From assembly GCA_949957035.1 (NCBI GenBank), contig CATLIP010000064.1, forward strand, positions 1 through 10,953: a DNA stretch of 10,953 nucleotides, read 5' to 3'. The DNA comes from an uncultured Lachnospiraceae bacterium (GTDB lineage Bacteria; Bacillota_A; Clostridia; Lachnospirales; Lachnospiraceae). Under the pieces are notes generated by a model. The model was not told the DNA's origin, searched no databases, and saw nothing but the letters and a program-made list of their open reading frames with translations. A program made the position numbers and the translations under genes. Positions 1 through 6,075 of this stretch are shown one piece after another. Positions within the stretch are counted from its first letter, which is position 1; the number at the start of each line of letters is the position of its first letter.

Positions 1-1
1 C

Positions 2-319
2 TATAAGATGAAGCATGGAACCAGGGATGAGCTTGGATACCAGAATGAGGTGATGATGCCGGTCTATGAGAATCTGTATGTGAGACAGTTTGTGCTGTAC
101 AGTGACGAGTCTATCAGCTATTATTTTATAGAAACCAAGGGAAAAGAGGACATTATCACTGAAAAAGAGATCCTAAAGAATGAAAGGGAGATTAAGGAAT
201 CGGGTAAGTACGGACGGCTGAACAGCATGGCGACTATGGCGCCTGCGGCGAGGCGTAAAGCCATGATGGAGTACGAGGAGGAGGAAATCATGGCGAAGCG
301 TCTGTTCAAGATTCATTAA
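2..319 (+). CDS. C-terminal end of a probable DUF5717 family protein (5' partial)
   Basis: The reading frame is open from the left edge of the window (codon 2-4) to the TAA ending at 319, so only about the last 105 residues are visible and the true start lies upstream. The internal ATG at 8 has no ribosome binding site in view and should not be taken as the start. The fragment ends in a charged, helical tail (GRLNSMATMAPAARRKAMM, then a run of Glu). I assign it to DUF5717 from resemblance to the tails of those large Lachnospiraceae proteins and because a DUF5716 gene follows 29 nt later, as is common for that pair. DUF5717 has no known function. No catalytic motif is visible in this tail. The short gap to the next gene implies one operon. 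The family assignment is moderately secure and the partial status is certain. Confidence 0.7.
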   Translation, partial: YKMKHGTRDELGYQNEVMMPVYENLYVRQFVLYSDESISYYFIETKGKEDIITEKEILKNEREIKESGKYGRLNSMATMAPAARRKAMMEYEEEEIMAKRLFKIH

Positions 320-348
320 AGATATATGTAAGAGGGGAGGGGAATATC

Positions 349-1650
349 ATGAGAAAAGGCGGTATCCTGGGATACGACCTGAATGAGAAGAATTGTCAAA
401 TCAGCTATTATGACGAGACGAAGGAAGAGCCGGAGACAATGGGAGCTGCAGCAGATAATTTTCAGATTCCCCTAATCCTTGGTTATTATAAGGAGCGGTG
501 GGTGTTCGGAATGGAGGCGAAACGTCTGGCTTCCCTTCAGGAAGGGACCATGGTAAGCGACCTGTTCGAAAGGGCGGTTCGCCGGGAGAAGGTGAAGATT
601 GGCGCTAAGAAGCGGGACGCGGTGTGGCTGCTTGCGAAGTTTATCCGGATGACGCTGGAGGGCTTTGAGGATATTGCATTTATTACTTTTTCCGTTCCGT
701 ATACCAATATTGATATGTCCAAGATGCTCAAAGGGATTGGGCAGCGACTTGGCGTGGCCAAGGACTGCATCTGCGTTCAGGACTACAAGGAGAGCTTTTG
801 CCAGTATATGTTTTATCAGCCAAAGGAGCTGTGGCAGTATGAATCAGCTCTGTTTTACTGTGACGCCCAAGAGATTCAGGCGTATATGCTGCGCAGACTG
901 AATGCGGTGGGTGTGAAGGACAGGGATATGTTTGTGACTGTTGAGGAGGTGGCAAGCGCTCAGATGAATGAGCTTGCCGCTATCTATACCCTTCTTAATA
1001 AAGAAAAGGAGAAGGTAAAGGACCAGGCGAAGGCGGCAGACGACCGTTTTAAGAGGTTTATCCAAAGTGTATTTGAGAAGAAGGTGGTTTCCTCCGTCTA
1101 TCTGACGGGAGAAGGCTTTGAGAATAATTGGTATCCCAATTCCTTAAAGGTGCTGTGCAATGGCCGGCGGGCATTTATTGGCAATAACCTGTATAGCAGG
1201 GGGGCATGCTACACGTCTATGCGGCGGCATCTGGAATATCATGACGGTCCTGTGTATCTGGATGAGACTAAGATGACGGAACAGATTTGCCTGCGTATGC
1301 GTGTAAACGGACAGGAAGGATGGTATCCTATCGTGTCATGGGGGACGCATTGGTATGAGGCGGACGGACAGTGGGAAGTGATTTTGGAGGACACGTCGGA
1401 TATTGAGATTCATGTGGAGACTCTTGCGGGAGAAGAACTGCAGGTGGAGACAGTGTCTTTGGAAGGGCTTCCTAACAGAAGGGATTATTCCCTGCGGATT
1501 CAGATAGAGGTGTTGTTTATGGACGAGCGTACCTGCAGGCTTATGTTCAAGGATGTGGGTTTCGGTGAGTTCTTTCCCTCTACAGGATTTCAGGTGGAGA
1601 AGACCATTCATTTAGGAGGAATCAATGGGCAGTTTAATTCTATGTCATAG
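349..1650 (+). CDS. DUF5716 family protein, Hsp70/actin-fold-like, probably ATPase-degenerate
   Basis: A 433-residue protein starting at ATG 349 behind a purine-rich ribosome binding site (GGGGAGG, 334-340). I recognise the DUF5716 type; its function is not established. The layout follows Hsp70. Residues 5-12 (GILGYDLN) sit where the phosphate-1 loop GIDLGTT lies. Residues 109-135 (FITFSVPYTN, then a helix) match the Hsp70 'VITVPAYF' segment. Residues 248-288 (VSSVYLTGEGF ... SRGACYT) match the adenosine-site 'LVGG ... GAA' segment. Residues 365-413 (VETVSLEGLP ... IQIEVLFMDE ... FGEFFPSTG) resemble the beta-sandwich substrate-binding domain ('LxGIPPAPRG ... IxVTFDIDANG'). The nucleotide domain is shorter (about 300 versus about 380 residues), and the phosphate-2 glycines are absent around D172, so ATP hydrolysis is doubtful. 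It lies in an operon between the DUF5717 gene and a TPR gene. The Hsp70 relation is my inference by eye. Confidence 0.78.
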   Translation: MRKGGILGYDLNEKNCQISYYDETKEEPETMGAAADNFQIPLILGYYKERWVFGMEAKRLASLQEGTMVSDLFERAVRREKVKIGAKKRDAVWLLAKFIRMTLEGFEDIAFITFSVPYTNIDMSKMLKGIGQRLGVAKDCICVQDYKESFCQYMFYQPKELWQYESALFYCDAQEIQAYMLRRLNAVGVKDRDMFVTVEEVASAQMNELAAIYTLLNKEKEKVKDQAKAADDRFKRFIQSVFEKKVVSSVYLTGEGFENNWYPNSLKVLCNGRRAFIGNNLYSRGACYTSMRRHLEYHDGPVYLDETKMTEQICLRMRVNGQEGWYPIVSWGTHWYEADGQWEVILEDTSDIEIHVETLAGEELQVETVSLEGLPNRRDYSLRIQIEVLFMDERTCRLMFKDVGFGEFFPSTGFQVEKTIHLGGINGQFNSMS

Positions 1651-2395
1651 GAAGCGGGCGAGACAGCCCTACGAGATAGCCAGAATCCATATGAGGATTT
1701 ATACCATTGAGGAATTGTGCTATTATATCTGTAATAATCTCTATCTCATTGACTATACCATGGTGAACAGGCAGCTGTGCAACTGGATTGACAAGGAATT
1801 GGAGCTCCCTAAGCTTGCGGAGCAGCTTAGGGAGGAACTTAGGCAGAACGGTTCCATGGAGCAGTTTGTGCTGACCATTCTCCGGGAATCGACGATCTAT
1901 GCCACCGGAGATATCAACAAGATACAGGGAATTTTAGAGCATCTGCAGAACTTAAAGGATGTGGAGCGGATGAAGTATAAGGCGGACAGCCTGCAGAAAA
2001 GCGGAGAATATGAGACGGCGATTTTGGTGTATCAGTCTATTATTAACAGGGAGTGGGATAATTCCATCAGTAAGCTGTTCTACGGCAGGGTCTATGCAAG
2101 CCTTGGGGCGGCGTATGGAAGGCGGTTCCTGTATGAGGAGGCGGCGAAGGTGTATCTGGAGGCATACCGTATCTGCGGGGATATGGAGCTGCTTCGGACT
2201 TATCTTTACTGCTGTTATAAGGCGCTGCCGGGTGACCAGTATGTGAAGATGCTGTCGGGAAATTCTGTGTTTTTGAATATGGATTCTGCCATGAAGGAGG
2301 AGATTCGTGAGATTCAGAGAGGAATCGATATTGATATACCGGAAGAGTTGTTTGAGCAGTGGAGGAAGGAATACCGCCGGATTGATAAGAGCTAG
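1625..2395 (+). CDS. TPR-type helical-repeat protein of the DUF5716/DUF5717 operon
   Basis: A 256-residue, mostly helical cytoplasmic protein with no signal peptide or membrane segment. Residues 112-142 (YKADSLQKSGEYETAILVYQ) and about 150-184 (GAAYGRRFLYEEAAKVYLEA) read as two tetratricopeptide-like repeats, a fold usually used for protein-protein contacts. The ATG at 1625 is backed by a perfect AGGAGG at 1614-1619 with 5-nt spacing, and it overlaps the end of the DUF5716 gene by 26 nt, suggesting translational coupling. An alternative start is ATG 1691 (MRIYTIEELCYYI), where the sequence begins to look family-like; the 22 residues before it are basic and look unconserved, but 1691 lacks a good ribosome binding site. 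Position next to an Hsp70-like protein suggests a partner or co-chaperone-like role, which is inference. No specific family name is recognised with certainty. Confidence 0.75.
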   Translation: MGSLILCHRKRARQPYEIARIHMRIYTIEELCYYICNNLYLIDYTMVNRQLCNWIDKELELPKLAEQLREELRQNGSMEQFVLTILRESTIYATGDINKIQGILEHLQNLKDVERMKYKADSLQKSGEYETAILVYQSIINREWDNSISKLFYGRVYASLGAAYGRRFLYEEAAKVYLEAYRICGDMELLRTYLYCCYKALPGDQYVKMLSGNSVFLNMDSAMKEEIREIQRGIDIDIPEELFEQWRKEYRRIDKS

Positions 2396-2410
2396 CGCAA
2401 ATAAATTTTA

Positions 2411-2417
2411 GGAGGAG
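2411..2417 (+). promoter_or_regulatory. Shine-Dalgarno of purB
   Basis: GGAGGAG at 2411-2417 lies 6 nt before ATG 2424 and fixes the purB start. I see no convincing promoter in the 28 nt between the TPR gene and purB. purB could therefore be read from the upstream operon or from a promoter inside the TPR gene. Confidence 0.7.
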
Positions 2418-2423
2418 AAAGAT

Positions 2424-3857
2424 ATGAGTCATGACAGGTATATGAGCCCGCTTTCGGAGCGGTATGCAAGTAAGGAGATGCAGTATATTTTTTCACCCGA
2501 CAAGAAGTTTCGGACTTGGAGGAAGCTGTGGATTGCCCTTGCGGAGACGGAGAAGGAGTTAGGACTTCCGATTACGGAGGAGCAGATAGAAGAATTGAAG
2601 GCCCACGCGGAGGATATTAATTATGATGTGGCAAGGGAGCGGGAGAAGGCCGTTCGCCATGATGTCATGTCCCATGTGTATGCTTATGGACAGCAGTGTC
2701 CCAAGGCGAAGGGGATTATCCATCTGGGAGCCACGTCCTGCTATGTGGGGGATAATACGGATGTGATTGTGATGTCGGAGGCTCTTGAGATTGTGAGGAG
2801 GAAACTGGTGAATGTGATTGCCGAGCTTGCCAGGTTCGCCGAGGAGTATAAGGAGCTGCCTACCCTTGCATTTACACATTTTCAGCCTGCACAGCCCACG
2901 ACCGTGGGTAAACGGGCCACACTGTGGATACAGGAGTTTGCCATGGACTTAGAGGATTTGGAATATGTGAAGGGCTCGCTTAAGCTTCTGGGTTCTAAAG
3001 GGACTACGGGGACTCAGGCAAGTTTTCAGGAGCTGTTCGAGGGAAATCAGGAGACGATTGACAAGATAGACCCAATGATTGCAAAGAAGATGGGATTTGA
3101 AGCCTGCTATCCGGTGTCGGGTCAGACCTATTCCCGCAAGGTGGATACAAGGGCACTTAATGTGCTTGCAGGCATTGCCGCAAGCGCCCACAAATTCTCC
3201 AATGATATCCGTCTGCTGCAGCATTTGAAGGAGGTGGAGGAGCCTTTCGAGAAGACACAGATTGGTTCTTCTGCTATGGCTTATAAGCGCAACCCCATGC
3301 GGAGCGAGCGGATTGCGTCTCTGTCCAGATATGTGATGATTGACGCTCTCAATCCGGCGGTAACCTCTGCGTCTCAATGGTTTGAGAGGACTCTTGACGA
3401 CTCGGCAAATAAGCGGCTTAGTGTGCCGGAAGGTTTCCTTGCGATTGACGGGATTCTTGACTTGTGTCTGAATGTGGTAGACGGGCTGGTGGTGTACCCG
3501 AAGGTGATTGAGAAGCGCTTAATGTCCGAGCTTCCCTTCATGGCTACGGAGAATATTATGATGGATGCTGTGAAGGCCGGGGGCGACCGCCAGGAGCTTC
3601 ATGAGAGGATTCGCAAGCTCTCCATGGAGGCGGGACAGAACGTGAAAGAGAAGGGTCTGGATAATAACCTGCTTGAGTTGATTGCAGAAGATCCGGCGTT
3701 TAACCTGACTCTGGACGAATTGAAGAAGACCATGGACCCGGCAAAATATGTGGGACGCGCCCCGCTTCAGGTAGAGGCGTATCGGAAAGAGGTGATTCGT
3801 CCACTGCTTGATAAGAATCAGGATGTATTAGGAATGAAAGCAGAGATTCACGTATAG
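2424..3857 (+). CDS. purB: Adenylosuccinate lyase (EC 4.3.2.2)
   Basis: PurB catalyses two fumarate-releasing steps of purine synthesis: SAICAR to AICAR, and adenylosuccinate to AMP. The protein has 477 residues, the size of the longer bacterial/animal-like ADSL group rather than the roughly 430-residue Bacillus type. The fumarase/aspartase superfamily signature is at residues 281-291 (GSSAMAYKRNP), with the catalytic serine in the S282/S283 loop. Other conserved blocks are RHDVMSHV (H79, H84), LGATSCYVGDN (101-111), and THFQPAQPTT (148-160) containing the second catalytic-region histidine, H152. The enzyme is a cytoplasmic homotetramer in known members. The start follows a strong ribosome binding site. 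A bacteriohemerythrin gene lies 22 nt downstream and is probably cotranscribed. The assignment is firm. Confidence 0.97.
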   Translation: MSHDRYMSPLSERYASKEMQYIFSPDKKFRTWRKLWIALAETEKELGLPITEEQIEELKAHAEDINYDVAREREKAVRHDVMSHVYAYGQQCPKAKGIIHLGATSCYVGDNTDVIVMSEALEIVRRKLVNVIAELARFAEEYKELPTLAFTHFQPAQPTTVGKRATLWIQEFAMDLEDLEYVKGSLKLLGSKGTTGTQASFQELFEGNQETIDKIDPMIAKKMGFEACYPVSGQTYSRKVDTRALNVLAGIAASAHKFSNDIRLLQHLKEVEEPFEKTQIGSSAMAYKRNPMRSERIASLSRYVMIDALNPAVTSASQWFERTLDDSANKRLSVPEGFLAIDGILDLCLNVVDGLVVYPKVIEKRLMSELPFMATENIMMDAVKAGGDRQELHERIRKLSMEAGQNVKEKGLDNNLLELIAEDPAFNLTLDELKKTMDPAKYVGRAPLQVEAYRKEVIRPLLDKNQDVLGMKAEIHV

Positions 3858-3879
3858 TAAAAAGAAAGGAAAGAATGTT

Positions 3880-4278
3880 ATGAAGTACGAATTAACAAAG
3901 GACCTGGAAACAGGGAATGCAATCATTGACCAGGAGCATAAGGAATTGTTTCGTGCAGTAAACGAGCTTATGGATTCCTGTCATAAGGGGCAGGGAAGGT
4001 CAGCGATGGAACCTGCAATCAAGTTTCTGACCAACTATGTGGACCGGCATTTTGCCCATGAGGAGCAGCTGCAGCAGGCAGGCGGATACCCTAACAGGGC
4101 GCCTCATAGAGTATTTCATGAGGAATATAAGAGAAAGTTAAAGCAGATTGTTTCTGCAATCCCTGCCGCAGGGCCTTCGGTAGGTGATTTAGGAAATCTG
4201 AATATGCATATCGCTCTTCTGGTGAACCATATTCGCAGTGAGGACAAAAAAGTAGGCGCTTTTTTGAAACAAAAATAA
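3880..4278 (+). CDS. Bacteriohemerythrin (single-domain non-heme diiron O2-binding protein)
   Basis: A 132-residue cytoplasmic four-helix protein, the normal length for a stand-alone hemerythrin. All seven expected di-iron ligands are present in order: H20 (IIDQEHKELF), H57 and E61 (RHFAHEE, HxxxE), H76 and H80 (PHRVFH, HxxxH), and H117 and D122 (NHIRSED, HxxxxD). There is no fused methyl-accepting or signalling domain, so it most likely binds, buffers or delivers oxygen or protects against it, which suits an anaerobe meeting traces of O2. The ribosome binding site AAAGGAA (3865-3871) lies 8 nt before the ATG. The gene follows purB by 22 nt and precedes a terminator at 4349-4391, so it should be the last gene of that transcript. 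The biochemical role in this organism is inferred. Confidence 0.95.
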   Translation: MKYELTKDLETGNAIIDQEHKELFRAVNELMDSCHKGQGRSAMEPAIKFLTNYVDRHFAHEEQLQQAGGYPNRAPHRVFHEEYKRKLKQIVSAIPAAGPSVGDLGNLNMHIALLVNHIRSEDKKVGAFLKQK

Positions 4279-4348
4279 AAAGAATATGAAAATAAAATAA
4301 AGATTTAGCAAAATGACCAAAAATTTTAGGCTTATAAATAAAGTGATG

Positions 4349-4391
4349 AAAAAAACAGGCGGAAAATCAAGGATTACCGCTTGTTTTTTTT
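4349..4391 (+). terminator. Intrinsic terminator after purB-hemerythrin
   Basis: The arms AAAAAACAGGCGG (4350-4362) and CCGCTTGTTTTTT (4377 onward) pair with one G·U wobble around a 14-nt loop, and the 3' arm runs into a T tract to 4391. The A-rich 5' arm means the hairpin could also terminate leftward transcription. It lies about 70 nt past the hemerythrin stop. Confidence 0.85.
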
Positions 4392-4435
4392 GTCAAAATT
4401 GGACAAGTACATACTATATCTGTACAAAATAGACA
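4391..4435. promoter_or_regulatory. Pair of TGT-N9-ACA boxes upstream of the symporter promoter (candidate operator)
   Basis: Two 15-bp imperfect palindromes, at 4391-4405 (TGTCAAAATTGGACA) and 4421-4435 (TGTACAAAATAGACA), share 12 of 16 bases when aligned from their first base out to the following A. Their starts are exactly 30 bp apart, about three helical turns, so they face the same side of the DNA. A GTACA/TGTAC inverted pair (4407-4411 and 4421-4425) lies between and within them. They end about 27 bp before the -35 box, a place suited to an activator or a looping repressor. The regulator is unknown; the spacing does not fit the GlnR/TnrA box. Confidence 0.4.
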
Positions 4436-4461
4436 AAAAATGTGAAAAAAATAACAGCATA

Positions 4462-4490
4462 TTGAATAAAACGGGTTTTAATGGTATGAT
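4462..4490 (+). promoter_or_regulatory. Sigma-A-type promoter of the amino acid symporter gene
   Basis: TTGAAT (4462-4467), a 17-nt spacer and TATGAT (4485-4490) are close to the TTGACA/TATAAT consensus. The expected transcript start is near 4497, giving a leader of about 48 nt. An AAGGGGG ribosome binding site at 4529-4535 precedes ATG 4545. Confidence 0.8.
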
Positions 4491-4544
4491 AGGAGGGATG
4501 AATAACTTATATTCAATTTATCTATACAAAGGGGGAATTTGTAA

Positions 4545-5906
4545 ATGGAAGCGATGTTGAATAATATTTTCTCAACATTAGGCAGTTATCTGTCAAACTA
4601 CATCCTGATTGCGGCGCTTCTCGGCGGCGGTATCTGGTTTACGGTAAGCCTTGGATTCATTCAGGTAAAAGGTTTTGGCGAAGGAATGCGCAGAACCTTT
4701 GGCGGGATGTTCAAGAAAGGCGACAAAGCGGGCGCAGACGGAATGTCATCTTTCCAGGCTCTTGCAACAGCCATTGCTGCCCAGGTAGGTACAGGTAATA
4801 TTGCAGGAGCGGCTACGGCGCTTGCAGTAGGCGGGCCCGGAGCGATTTTCTGGATGTGGATTGCAGCGTTCCTTGGAATGGCAACGATTTATGCCGAGGC
4901 AATTATGGCTCAGAAGTACAAACAGGTCGGTGATGACGGAGAAGTGACAGGTGGTCCTGTGTACTATATCCGCGCAGCATTTTCAGGTACTTTTGGTAAG
5001 GTGTTAGCAGGGATTTTCGCTGTTCTTATCACATTAGCTCTTGGCTTTATGGGTAATGCCGTACAGTCTAATTCCATCGCAGCAGCGTTCAATACTGCAT
5101 TTGGACTGCCGCAGTGGATTATGGGAATCATCCTTGCGCTGCTTGCGTTGTTCGTATTCTTAGGTGGTACAGAGCGTATTGCCAAGATTACGGAGCTGAT
5201 TGTTCCGATTATGGCAGCTTTCTACATAATTGGTTCTTTAATTGTAATTATCTTTAACTTTAAGGAGATTCCGTATGCATTCCATGCAATCGTTGTAGGC
5301 GCATTTGCACCTTCCTCTATTGTAGGTGGCGCGGCAGGTGCAACCGTAAAGCTGGCCCTTACAAAGGGTGTTGCCCGCGGATTGTTCTCCAATGAAGCCG
5401 GTATGGGTTCTACGCCTCACGCACACGCGGTTGCGAAGGTTAACCATCCGGTAGAGCAGGGATTCGTGGCTATGATTGGTGTATTTATTGATACATTCGT
5501 TATCCTGAACCTTACTGCGCTGGTAATCATTACCACACATTCCATTCCATCAGGAAAGACCGGGGCAGAGCTTAGTCAGTATGCATTCTCTTCATTGTAT
5601 GGAAAGGGAGGAGACATCTTTATTGCAATCTGTATGTTCTTCTTCGCATTCTCTACAATCCTTGGATGGTACTTCTTTGGTCAGGCTAATATTAAGTACC
5701 TGTTCGGCTCAAAGGCGGTTAAGGTTTATTCCGTAATCGTTGCCGTATGTGTATTCTTAGGTTCGCTTGCAGAGGTAGAGCTTGTATGGACGATGCAGGA
5801 TACGTTTAACTCCTTGATGGTTATCCCGAATATTCTTGCACTGTTCGCGTTGAGCGGAGTTATTAAGCAGGTACATAATGACTTTTTCAAAAACCGTAAA
5901 AAATAG
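4545..5906 (+). CDS. Alanine/glycine:cation symporter (AGCS family)
   Basis: A 453-residue integral membrane protein with about ten hydrophobic segments, the usual AGCS length. Members import alanine and/or glycine with Na+ or H+. The family signature is at residues 96-111 (GGPGAIFWMWIAAFLG), preceded by the conserved SSFQALATAIAAQVGTGNIA block (68-87). The later NEAGMGSTPHAHA motif, in the loop encoded around 5390-5430, is also typical. The C terminus is short and basic. The gene is monocistronic, with a promoter at 4462-4490 and a terminator at 5943-5979. Sequence alone does not separate alanine from glycine preference. The glycine reductase operon about 2 kb downstream makes glycine supply a plausible job, but that is inference. 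The name agcS/alsT is used for homologs; I do not assign one. Confidence 0.94.
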   Translation: MEAMLNNIFSTLGSYLSNYILIAALLGGGIWFTVSLGFIQVKGFGEGMRRTFGGMFKKGDKAGADGMSSFQALATAIAAQVGTGNIAGAATALAVGGPGAIFWMWIAAFLGMATIYAEAIMAQKYKQVGDDGEVTGGPVYYIRAAFSGTFGKVLAGIFAVLITLALGFMGNAVQSNSIAAAFNTAFGLPQWIMGIILALLALFVFLGGTERIAKITELIVPIMAAFYIIGSLIVIIFNFKEIPYAFHAIVVGAFAPSSIVGGAAGATVKLALTKGVARGLFSNEAGMGSTPHAHAVAKVNHPVEQGFVAMIGVFIDTFVILNLTALVIITTHSIPSGKTGAELSQYAFSSLYGKGGDIFIAICMFFFAFSTILGWYFFGQANIKYLFGSKAVKVYSVIVAVCVFLGSLAEVELVWTMQDTFNSLMVIPNILALFALSGVIKQVHNDFFKNRKK

Positions 5907-5942
5907 CGAGCAATGAAATAAAAATTGAATAATGTATGAAAG

Positions 5943-5979
5943 ACGCCGTACAGTAAGAATCATTTCTGTGCGGCGTTTT
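5943..5979 (+). terminator. Intrinsic terminator of the symporter gene
   Basis: An 11-bp stem, ACGCCGTACAG (5943-5953) with CTGTGCGGCGT (5966-5976) and one G·U pair, encloses a 12-nt loop. It is followed by a T run (5976-5979) 37 nt past the symporter stop codon. It separates the symporter from the next gene. Confidence 0.85.
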
Positions 5980-6019
5980 GGATCATGGCAGAAAACTTTG
6001 TTTCCGAATAAAACCTTTC

Positions 6020-6047
6020 TTGACTTAATAAAAACCTGTGATAGAAT
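6020..6047 (+). promoter_or_regulatory. Extended -10 promoter of the ATPase-nuclease gene
   Basis: TTGACT (6020-6025), a 16-nt spacer and TAGAAT (6042-6047), with the extended -10 dinucleotide TG at 6039-6040. Transcription should start near 6054, about 22 nt before ATG 6076. This rules out a translation start further upstream at 5932. Confidence 0.78.
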
Positions 6048-6075
6048 GAAAACAGAAAAACCGGGAGGTTTCAGG

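Noticed and set aside
2949..3377. 142-codon open frame on the - strand
   Set aside because: It is antisense to the conserved core of purB, with no start signal or family resemblance.
4317..4330. CCAAAAATTTTAGG near-palindrome
   Set aside because: It is a short, AT-rich chance symmetry with no promoter or repeat partner nearby.
4498..4560. 20-codon upstream ORF (ATG 4498) overlapping the symporter start
   Set aside because: The AGGAGG before it leaves about 1 nt of spacing, and the ATG is at the predicted transcript start, so initiation is unlikely; nothing in the peptide suggests a leader-peptide function.
5932..6075. N-terminal 48-residue extension of the ATPase-nuclease protein starting at ATG 5932
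   Set aside because: It would be encoded by the symporter gene's terminator and by the promoter at 6020-6047; the ribosome binding site and family-like sequence begin at ATG 6076.
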